NCBI RefSeq assembly: GCF_030014955.1
Contig: NZ_JAGRPV010000001.1
Coordinates: 3,968,001 to 4,032,000, forward strand
Direction of reading: 5' to 3'
DNA from: Cohnella hashimotonis
GTDB taxonomy: Bacteria > Bacillota > Bacilli > Paenibacillales > Paenibacillaceae
DNA: 64,000 nucleotides
This document shows positions 17,444 through 24,900 of the stretch, piece after piece. The translations under genes were made by a program, and so were the position numbers. Positions within the stretch are counted from its first letter, which is position 1, and each line of letters opens with the position of its first letter. The notes beneath the pieces were generated by a model. It saw only the letters and a list, made by a program, of their open reading frames with translations. It did no database searches and was not told where the DNA came from.

Positions 17444-18373
17444 ATGAAAAAATCGTACAAGAGCTTGTTTGTTCTACTCGCCGTCTTGCTGTTCACCCTG
17501 AGCGCAAGCGGCTCCGCGTTCGCCTTCAACGATATCGACAAGGATGCCGGCAAAAGCTACATCGAACAGCTTCAAAAGAAAGGCCTGATCAAAGGCGACG
17601 GCAGTGGGATGTTCAAGCCGAAAAGCGCGCTTACGGCGCAATCGGCCGTCCTGCTCATCGTGAACGGATTCGGACTCAACATCGACAACATCCGGTTTAT
17701 CAAGGAGCCCAAGGCGAGCGACTTCTTTACGAAGGTCAAGGACGATGCGTATTATGCCAAAGCCTTCATCGTCGCGAACCTGAACGGCCTCGAGATCCCG
17801 CGCGACATCGACCCGAACGGCAAAGTCACGCGCGAGCAATTCGCGCACTGGATCTTCAAGGCGATCAGCAAAAAGGGCGACTATGCCTGGATCGAAATGT
17901 ACCAAACGTTCAAAGACGAGGATAAAGTCACGAAAGGCTACATGGACAGCGTCCAAAAGCTGCTCGTCGGCAAAATCGCTTCGCTCGACAACGGGAAATT
18001 CCGTCCGAAGGATGCAATCACGCGCAGCGAAGCCGCGGTCATCCTCGCCAAGGCGCTCGCGTTCGTGAAAAACACGCAGCCCGTGCCTCCGGCAGAGCCC
18101 GAGCAGCCCGCTTCTCCGCTGACTGAAGTCAAGCTGACGAGCGAGGCTTACGGCAGCGAAGCGCTGAAAGTCACGATATCCGCCCAAGCTCCGCATCCGG
18201 GCTATGGCATCGAAATCGCGAACGTCGCTTTTAAGGATAAGCAAGCGATCGTCACCTATCGAATCGTCAAGCCCGACCCGGCGGCGCTTTACCCGCAAGT
18301 GATCACGACGGTCAAAGCGACCGTTTACGTAAGCAACGCCTACACCCCGGTTCTTGGCGGCGAGGCAAAATAA
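17444..18373 (+). CDS. SLH-domain protein with PrcB-like C-terminal domain
   Basis: A 309-residue exported protein. Residues 1-27 are a signal peptide (AFA). Residues 28-210 carry divergent S-layer homology repeats: YIEQLQKKGLIKGDGSGMFKP, then DPNGKVTREQFAHWI, then KFRPKDAITRSEAAVILAKAL; these bind pyruvylated cell-wall polymer. After a proline-rich linker, the C-terminal 85 residues (GYGIEIANVAF...VTYRIVKPDP...QVITTVKATVYV) resemble the PrcB_C domain found in SLH proteins. The role is likely cell-envelope; the ligand of the C-terminal domain is unknown. Confidence 0.85.
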   Translation: MKKSYKSLFVLLAVLLFTLSASGSAFAFNDIDKDAGKSYIEQLQKKGLIKGDGSGMFKPKSALTAQSAVLLIVNGFGLNIDNIRFIKEPKASDFFTKVKDDAYYAKAFIVANLNGLEIPRDIDPNGKVTREQFAHWIFKAISKKGDYAWIEMYQTFKDEDKVTKGYMDSVQKLLVGKIASLDNGKFRPKDAITRSEAAVILAKALAFVKNTQPVPPAEPEQPASPLTEVKLTSEAYGSEALKVTISAQAPHPGYGIEIANVAFKDKQAIVTYRIVKPDPAALYPQVITTVKATVYVSNAYTPVLGGEAK

Positions 18374-18387
18374 TTGACGCAAAAAAA

Positions 18388-18423
18388 GAGCCGCCGGGAA
18401 CATCTCCGGCGGCTCTTTTTTTT
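18388..18423. terminator. Terminator between the SLH protein and ung
   Basis: AGAGCCGCCGG pairs with CCGGCGGCTCT; T-runs on both strands make it bidirectional. Confidence 0.85.
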
Positions 18424-18435
18424 GCGTGCACAGCT

Positions 18436-19188
18436 TCAGCCGCGGCCGCCCGTATCGGCTTCCTCAGCGGACGCCGCAGTCTCCTGCCGCATGCGCTCCG
18501 TCTCCCCTGCCGTCAATTCGGGCACGCACCAATCGATCGGCTTAAGGCCGGCTTGCCGAAGGTAGTCGTTCGCCTTGGAGAACGGCCGGCTGCCAAGAAA
18601 GCCGTTGTGCGCGGACAAGGGGCTCGGATGCGCAGATGCGATTACGAAGTGCTTGCTTTTATCGATAAAAGCCGCTTTCTTCTGCGCATGGCTGCCCCAC
18701 AGGATGAACACGAGCGGCTCTTGCCGCTCGTTCAGCGCCGCTACGACGGCGTCCGTGAACCTTTCCCAGCCTAGTCCCTTGTGAGAGTTGGCCTCCCCTT
18801 CCCGTACCGTCAGCACTGCATTTAGCAGCAGCACGCCCTGCTTCGCCCAATGCGATAGATTGCCATGGCTTGGAACCGGGCAGCCGAGATCGCTCTGAAG
18901 CTCCTTGAAAATATTGCGAAGCGACGGCGGCTGCCGCACGCCAGGCAGTACGGAAAAGCTGAGACCGTGCGCCTGTCCCGCGCCATGATACGGATCCTGG
19001 CCAAGGATGACGACCTTCGCATTCCGATAGGAAGTCAGATGAAGCGCCTCGAAAATATGGTGCATGTCCGGAAAGACCGTCCGCTCGCGGTATTCGGCCG
19101 CCAATTGCGTTCGGAGCGTCTTATAATAGGGTTTGTCCAGTTCGGGTTGCAGCAGGGGCTCCCAATCGTTCTTGAACACCGCTGGCAT
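18436..19188 (-). CDS. ung: Uracil-DNA glycosylase, family 1
   Basis: Removes uracil from DNA to start base excision repair. The water-activating motif GQDPYHG (Asp65) and the HPSPLS motif near residue 189 are intact, with the KQGVLLLN and WGSHAQKK segments between them. The 250-residue form has a C-terminal extension of about 25 residues rich in Ala and Glu compared with the usual 225. The ATG at 19188 follows AGGAGG; the frame extends upstream to 19257 without support and would overlap the dat promoter. Confidence 0.96.
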   Translation of the reverse strand: MPAVFKNDWEPLLQPELDKPYYKTLRTQLAAEYRERTVFPDMHHIFEALHLTSYRNAKVVILGQDPYHGAGQAHGLSFSVLPGVRQPPSLRNIFKELQSDLGCPVPSHGNLSHWAKQGVLLLNAVLTVREGEANSHKGLGWERFTDAVVAALNERQEPLVFILWGSHAQKKAAFIDKSKHFVIASAHPSPLSAHNGFLGSRPFSKANDYLRQAGLKPIDWCVPELTAGETERMRQETAASAEEADTGGRG

Positions 19189-19278
19189 AGGCACGCCTCC
19201 TGATTTATGATAGCTATGAAGCGATTCTATTATATCAGAATCGATCTGTTCGCCCAAAAGGCAAAGGAGACGCGTCCC

Positions 19279-20124
19279 ATGACTTCAATCTGCTGGTACG
19301 ACAACGCATTCCTGCCCGAGGAGGAAGTGCGGATCTCGCCGTATGACCGCGGCTATAACTTCGGGGACGGCATCTACGAGGTATTCCGCGTCTATGGCGG
19401 CCGATTGTTCGAAGCAGAAGCGCACTTCGAACGGCTGCGGCTTAGCGCAGAAGGGCTTAAGCTCGCATTGCCCTGGGGAATCGAGGGACTGCGCGCGGCA
19501 ATGAGCGAATTGGTGGAGCGGAACGCGCTGTCCGAAGGCACCGTGTATCTGCAAATTACGCGCGGAGTCGCGCCTCGCAATCATCTCTTCCCTGCCGGCG
19601 CCGCCCCCGTCGCGCTTGCGTATACGCGCGAAGTAGCGCGCCCCGTTCAAGCGATGGATCAAGGCATATCGGCCATCACGCTCGAGGATATCCGCTGGCT
19701 GCACTGTAATTACAAGACGCTGAACCTGCTTGCCAACGTGCTCGCAAAGCAAGAAGCGGCGGAACGCGGCGCCGCGGATGCCGTCCTGCACCGGAACAGC
19801 ACCGTGACCGAAAGCAGCGCGTCCAACGTCATGATCGTCAAAGACGGCGTACTTGTCACGCATCCGGCGAACAACCTGATTTTGCACGGCGTCACGCGCG
19901 CCGTAACGCTTCGACTGGCACGCGCCGCGGAGATCCCTGCCGAAGAGCGCCCCTTCTCTCTGGACGAGCTGTACGGCGCCGATGAGGCGTTCGTGACGGG
20001 CACGACCGTGGAGATCACGCCGATCGTGTCCGTGGACGGCCGCAAGATCGGCGATGGCAGGCCCGGCCCGCTCACGCGCAGGCTGCAGCGCGAATTTTCG
20101 GCCGCCATTGGGCTGGAGCAATAA
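19279..20124 (+). CDS. dat: Class-IV aminotransferase, probable D-amino acid aminotransferase
   Basis: A 281-residue fold-type-IV PLP enzyme. The Schiff-base Lys is in NYKTLN at residue 146, matching the position in D-alanine aminotransferase; HRNSTVTESSASNV is the PLP-phosphate/substrate loop, and FVTGTTVEITPI is the C-terminal hallmark. It probably supplies D-glutamate or D-alanine for the wall, or degrades D-amino acids; branched-chain or 4-amino-4-deoxychorismate activity are the alternatives. AAAGGAG lies 10 bases before the ATG at 19279. Confidence 0.88.
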   Translation: MTSICWYDNAFLPEEEVRISPYDRGYNFGDGIYEVFRVYGGRLFEAEAHFERLRLSAEGLKLALPWGIEGLRAAMSELVERNALSEGTVYLQITRGVAPRNHLFPAGAAPVALAYTREVARPVQAMDQGISAITLEDIRWLHCNYKTLNLLANVLAKQEAAERGAADAVLHRNSTVTESSASNVMIVKDGVLVTHPANNLILHGVTRAVTLRLARAAEIPAEERPFSLDELYGADEAFVTGTTVEITPIVSVDGRKIGDGRPGPLTRRLQREFSAAIGLEQ

Positions 20125-20128
20125 TAAA

Positions 20129-20166
20129 AACGGCTCCGCCGCGCTTCCAGCGCGAACGGAGCCGTT
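20129..20166. terminator. Terminator between dat and the small gene at 20176
   Basis: AACGGCTCCG pairs with CGGAGCCGTT; the T-run is on the minus strand, so it mainly serves the minus-strand gene. Confidence 0.7.
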
Positions 20167-20175
20167 CCAATATCG

Positions 20176-20346
20176 TTAACCGACCTCGATGCTGAACACG
20201 ACATAACGGTTCAGTTGTTTTTCTTCCTTCTCCGCTTTGTCTACGACTCTGTAAGAATCCGCGCCCTCTTCCTGAACGACGAAGTACGATCGCTCATGCT
20301 CTCTGTACAATTTTTTGGCCAGATCGATCGCGTACTGCTTCATCAT
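20176..20346 (-). CDS. Small conserved-looking protein, 56 residues
   Basis: No family recognised. A soluble peptide with a helix (MKQYAIDLAKKLYREHERS) followed by beta-like stretches (YFVVQEEGADSYRVV, RYVVFSIEVG). GGAGTG lies before the ATG-ATG pair; the start at 20346 fits that spacing. It has its own terminator, which supports expression. Confidence 0.6.
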   Translation of the reverse strand: MMKQYAIDLAKKLYREHERSYFVVQEEGADSYRVVDKAEKEEKQLNRYVVFSIEVG

Positions 20347-20488
20347 GCCGTAACACTCCATTCTTTCGGCGCTTCGCGCGCTTTCCCCGTTTTCCTGTCA
20401 TTTTGAATTCAACGCCCATCCCCCGATTTCCTGCCAAAGCGGAAGGATATTTGGACAACCGAAAACGGCTGATTTCGTAATTCTTGTA

Positions 20489-20517
20489 TTGCAATATACC
20501 CTAATGGGGTATAGTAT
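20489..20517 (+). promoter_or_regulatory. CsoR-like operator within the promoter of the DUF1541 gene
   Basis: TTGCAA (20489-20494) and TAGTAT (20512-20517) are 17 bases apart, and the spacer holds the inverted repeat TATACCCTAATGGGGTATA (20495-20513). This closely resembles the copper-sensing CsoR operator (TACCC...GGGTA type). A repressor there would block RNA polymerase directly. Confidence 0.62.
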
Positions 20518-20543
20518 AACAAGGTGGAAGGAGGTTCAAAATA

Positions 20544-21077
20544 ATGAAAAAGACACTACTCATTCTCGGAGTTACTGCCACGCTCATGCTTAACGGTTGC
20601 GCGAGAGGCGCTAACGTGGAAGGCATGCAGGCCATGGACCATCAAGCGCACGCTCTTTCAACGGCCACGTTCGAGGGATTAAAGAAAGCATCCGCCCCTG
20701 CATTTCCTGTCGGAAGCAAGGTTACGATTCATTCGGATCACATGGAAGGGATGAACGGCGCCGAGGGTACGGTATCCGGGGCATTCGATACGACCCTTTA
20801 CGCAGTAACTTACAAACCCGCAACGGGCGGCAAGACTGTCCATGATCACAAGTGGGTGATCCAGGAGGAGTTAAAAGATGCGGGCGAAGCGCGCTACGCG
20901 CCGGGCGACTCCGTCACGCTGAATGCGGACCATATGGAAGGCATGATGGGGGCCGCGGCCACAATCGATCTCGTCGTGAAAGGCACCGTCTATTCCGTAG
21001 ACTACGATCCGACTACCGGCGGAGATACGGTTAAAAACCATCGATGGGTATCCGAAGACGAGTTGTCCGCCAGATAA
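20544..21077 (+). CDS. DUF1541 (YdhK-like) lipoprotein
   Basis: A 177-residue lipoprotein: signal segment with lipobox LNGC (Cys19), then two tandem DUF1541 repeats. Repeat 1 has VGSKVTIHSDHMEGMNGAEGTV and WVIQEEL; repeat 2 has PGDSVTLNADHMEGMMGAAATI and WVSEDEL. The conserved DHMEGM in each repeat, plus His and Met in the linker (MQAMDHQAH), suggest metal, probably copper, binding on the outer face of the membrane. The CsoR-like operator upstream fits that. The molecular function is not established. Confidence 0.85.
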   Translation: MKKTLLILGVTATLMLNGCARGANVEGMQAMDHQAHALSTATFEGLKKASAPAFPVGSKVTIHSDHMEGMNGAEGTVSGAFDTTLYAVTYKPATGGKTVHDHKWVIQEELKDAGEARYAPGDSVTLNADHMEGMMGAAATIDLVVKGTVYSVDYDPTTGGDTVKNHRWVSEDELSAR

Positions 21078-21128
21078 CCCGTCCCTGTTGTCATTTTAGT
21101 CCGAACGTTTTTCGTATCACGGAAAATA

Positions 21129-21167
21129 GCAAAGCGCCGAATGCGGCGGCCGCATTCAGCGCTTTGC
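21129..21167. terminator. Long hairpin between DUF1541 and KGG genes
   Basis: GCAAAGCGCCGAATGCG pairs with CGCATTCAGCGCTTTGC with one mismatch. It lies between convergent genes and is followed on minus by TATTTTCC, so it probably terminates both. Confidence 0.6.
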
Positions 21168-21217
21168 AGTAACGCTATTTTACGATTGCTGGCATCCATT
21201 CGCAATGGATTCTACGA

Positions 21218-21430
21218 TCAGGAGCGACCGCCCTTGCGGCCTGCCTCTTCGCGGCTCATGCCGTTCCGATCGTCGCTTTGGCTGCGGTTGTTGCTGCCGC
21301 CTCGGGCTTCGCCGCCCTTTTCGCCGATTTCTTGGTAAAATTCCTTGTCATGCGTCCTTGCTGTCGCTTCTCCACCCATACGTCCTGCTTCTTCGCGGCT
21401 CATCGTGTTGTTGTCGTCGTTGCGTGCCAT
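21218..21430 (-). CDS. KGG-repeat general stress protein (GsiB-like)
   Basis: A 70-residue very hydrophilic protein with repeated stress-protein motifs: MSREEAGRMGGEATARTHDKEFYQEIGEKGGEARGG and a second MSREEAGRKGG at the C-terminus (KGG family, PF10685). Relatives such as B. subtilis GsiB are desiccation/glucose-starvation proteins resembling plant LEA proteins. AAAGGAG lies 10 bases before the ATG. A sigma-B-like promoter motif lies about 50 bases upstream. Confidence 0.88.
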   Translation of the reverse strand: MARNDDNNTMSREEAGRMGGEATARTHDKEFYQEIGEKGGEARGGSNNRSQSDDRNGMSREEAGRKGGRS

Positions 21431-21478
21431 TCAGAATCACTCCTTTGGGTTTGTCGGGCTTGCCTGCCCACGGTATAT

Positions 21479-21503
21479 GTACCCGTACCCGATGAGTGTA
21501 AAC
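21479..21503 (-). promoter_or_regulatory. Sigma-B-like promoter of the KGG gene
   Basis: On the minus strand GTTTAC (21498-21503), 13 bases, GGGTAC (21479-21484), close to the general-stress consensus GTTTAA-N13/14-GGGTAT. Some forespore sigma factors use similar elements. Confidence 0.45.
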
Positions 21504-21920
21504 GATAATGAGAGCTTTCTCAAAATAACAACGGCGATCGCTGTCGGTTAAACGAAAACGCTCCGCCTCAGCATTCGCGGGATTCGCGAACAACGAGACA
21601 GAGCGTGTTAGAAGTCTTAATGTAAAATTGCAATCGTACCGAAGACTTTCGTTGTCGACAACGTCAACCCAGTAGTCGGCGAAAAGCTTAATGCAGAGGA
21701 CAGGGGTCGAACCCGTACGATGGTCACCCATCGCAGGATTAAGTCCTGAAACGGGCTTATTGGCTTATCCCTGTTCTTGTTTTGCTCCTCGACGGCTTCA
21801 AGCGCCAGGAGTCCCATTGTCATAGAAAACCACATGGCGTTTCGCCTTCTTAATACATGTCAAATTTCAAGCCTCCAATGCTAGATTAGTATCGATATCT
21901 AAGAATGGAGGACCATTTAA
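21504..21920. other. Intergenic stretch spanning the left island boundary
   Basis: Apart from the tRNA-Leu fragment (21691-21748) and the GGAGG ribosome binding site of the next gene at about 21907, nothing convincing is seen. A 72-residue minus-strand frame (21617-21835) runs across the tRNA fragment and is probably not a gene. Confidence 0.5.
21691..21748 (-). pseudogene. tRNA-Leu 3' fragment (left island end)
   Basis: It matches the 3' 60 bases of the intact tRNA-Leu. 38 bases (21703-21740) are identical to 39813-39850; two bases of the anticodon loop are missing, the acceptor is altered and the 5' half is absent, so it cannot be a working tRNA. Confidence 0.8.
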
Positions 21921-24900
21921 ATGAAAAAATCGATCTATCGGCAGTTCACCATTGCAGCACTTGCGCTGATAATGGCATTCTCGAGCCTTCCTCTGGCCGC
22001 GAAACCGGCATCCGCCGCGCAAGCAGGACCACCGATGTTCCAGGATGATTTCGAAGGAACGAATGCTGCGGCTTGGACGATAGGCAGCGGCAGCTGGGTC
22101 ACGGAGGAAGGCAATAACGAACCGTTGTTCTCGGACGACTTCGAAAATGGAAACGCTGCCAAATGGACAAACAACGGCGGCTCCTGGTCTGCGGTTCAGA
22201 ACGGCACATCTATCTCGTACAGGCAAAGCGCCGGAGGAGCCTCCGAGTTGATCGCAGGGGACTCTTCATGGACGAATTACGTATACGAGGCGGACGTCAA
22301 GCTAGTAAACGGCGCTGGGGCGATGATGGATTTCCGCTATCAAGACAGCCTGCATTTTTACTATTTGTACATGAGCGAGACCTACATCAGACTCATGAAG
22401 CAGAACGGAAGCGCTCAAGACTGGATTTCAGCCTACGACGGCCCGTCGCTTCAGACGTCGGCAACCGTTGGGATTAAAGTCGAGGCTATCGGCAATCAAT
22501 TCAAGATATACCGTGACGGAGAGCTTGTTCTCTCGACCGCGGACAACTCTGATCCATACCTATCGGGAAAAATCGGACTAGCCACATGGGCGACCTCGGT
22601 GGAATACGATAACGTATCGGTGTTGGATACGACGGCCAACCATGTATTCGTTCAATCCGACGACAACGGCGGTGAAGCCGTCTCGGGAGAACTCTCTTGG
22701 TCTAACTATTCCGTTCAGACGCGCCTCGCGCTCTCGTCGCTCAGCTCTGACGGTTCGGCGGGCATCCGCCTGCGACAACAAGATTCCGGCGACGGATATG
22801 ACATGCGCTATTTATCCGACAGCGACGGCGGTAAGCTGCAGATCTTGAAGATAATAAACGGAGAAGAGACGATTGTCGCGGAAGCTCCGTTCTCCATGCA
22901 AACGGGGCGGTCCTATGTTTGGAAAGGCGTCGCGGCCGGCAAATATCTTGACCTTTACATCGATGGAAATAAATATCTTTCCGTGGTGGATTCGACCTAT
23001 ACCACCGGTAAAATCGCTTTAATGCTATTGAACGCAACGGCAAGCTACGACAATGTGATCGTTGAGCAAGTGTCCGTACCGATTATCTCCGACGGCAATA
23101 CGACGTTCTACGTCAGCTCCAGCTTGGGCGACGACAACAACGATGGATTAAGCGAAGCGACTGCCTGGAGGACGCTGGAGAAGGCAAACGAAGCCGAGTT
23201 CCATGCCGGAGACAACCTCCTGTTAAAGTCGGGAGATCGTTGGAACGAACCGCTTATTCTGCAAGGCTCGGGCACGGCTGAATATCCGATTAAGGTTAGC
23301 TCTTATGGCACGGGAGATAAACCTGTAATCGCCTGGAATGCCCCTCATGGAGGAAGTGTCCTATCAGGACGCAACTTAAGCAACTGGGTGATTCAAGGAT
23401 TGGCCTTGCAGATTATCCCCTCCTCGACCCAATCGTGGAGCAATATCACGGCGGGCATTCAACTCTATTACGATAACTCGAACGGTCACGGGAACGTACT
23501 TATCGACGGGAATGATGTGTACAGCTCTACCTATGACAGCAACACGAACGGCATCGTCATCTCGGCCTCTGTTCCGGGAACGGACAACAAGGAAGTAGCA
23601 AGAGACCTAACGATCTCCAATAACACGGTTCATGATATTGGCTGGTACGCGATAACGACGACAGGCTGGGATACGGAGAAGAACGAAGAATTGCGTTCGC
23701 AGCTTATGTACGGCAATGTCAAAGTTTCCGGAAACGAAGTGTACAACACGGCCAGCCAAGGTATCGTCGTGCAGAATGCGCACAACTCGGTCATCGAACG
23801 GAACGTCGTACACGACGGAGGACTCGGCACGGATACTTGGGGACCGGGAGGATTATGGTTTATCGCCTCTCGGGATTCGGTCATCAAGTTCAATGAAATT
23901 TATAACATGAAAGACGCCAATTCCGGATTTGACGGAGCTGGCCTTAACATAGATTGGTATTGCGACAACATCACCGTGCAATACAACTATTCGCACGATA
24001 ATAAAGGCAACGGCATCACGACCATGAGCAATTACGGCACCAAAATCATCAACAACAAAGTCAAAGGCAACAAAGCGCAGCAATCGAACGGGAACGGCCA
24101 GATTGCCCTCGGCAACTTCACGGGAAGACCGGATCTCTCTTCCGGCCTGCACAACGTAGAAGTCGCGAGCAACACGATTCTCGTGGACGTCGACGGTACT
24201 TCGGCGATCAACAGCGCATCCAATCCCTACGGGACTTGGACAGGAATAACGATTCATAACAACAACGTTGTTATCGGACAAGGAATGCCGGATAACGAAG
24301 TGTTCAGCATCGCGCCGAATACGAGCATAAGCGCTATTGACGGGAACCGGATATACAGCGATTCTGCCGCATTCCGCTCGATCCTGCACGGGACAGAATA
24401 TACCGACTTAGCCTTATGGCAAGCGGGTACGGGATACGATCTGAATAGCCAAGTGCTTCCGCAGGACCAAACCGCTCCTTCTTCCGTCAGCAACGTAGCC
24501 GCAGTAGCGGACGGATATGTGCAGCTTACTTGGGAGCTCGCGGAGGATCAAGGTTCAGGGATCGCACACTATAATATTTATAGAAGCGTGACGCCTCAGT
24601 TCGAACTGACTTACGCCAACATGGTAGGCGAATCTGCATCCGCTTCATTCGAGGATCGGGAGGATGTGCAAACGAACACAACTTATTATTATCGGGTAGA
24701 AGCGGAAGACCGGAACGGCAACGTCGGCGTCGCATCGGATACGGTTGGCATTACGACCGGGGCGACCGTCCTCACGCCCGAACAGCCGAAGTTGGTCGAC
24801 TTCATGGCTCCTCGCGATCAAGATATCATCAGCTTAGCCAGCTTGATCGCGAAGCCTTACCTGTCGGGCATCCCGAATGTTCGCAGCGTTCAATTGTTCG

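Noticed and set aside
21617..21835. 72-residue minus-strand frame at the left island end
   Set aside because: It crosses the tRNA-Leu fragment and lacks a convincing ribosome binding site; no recombinase similarity seen.
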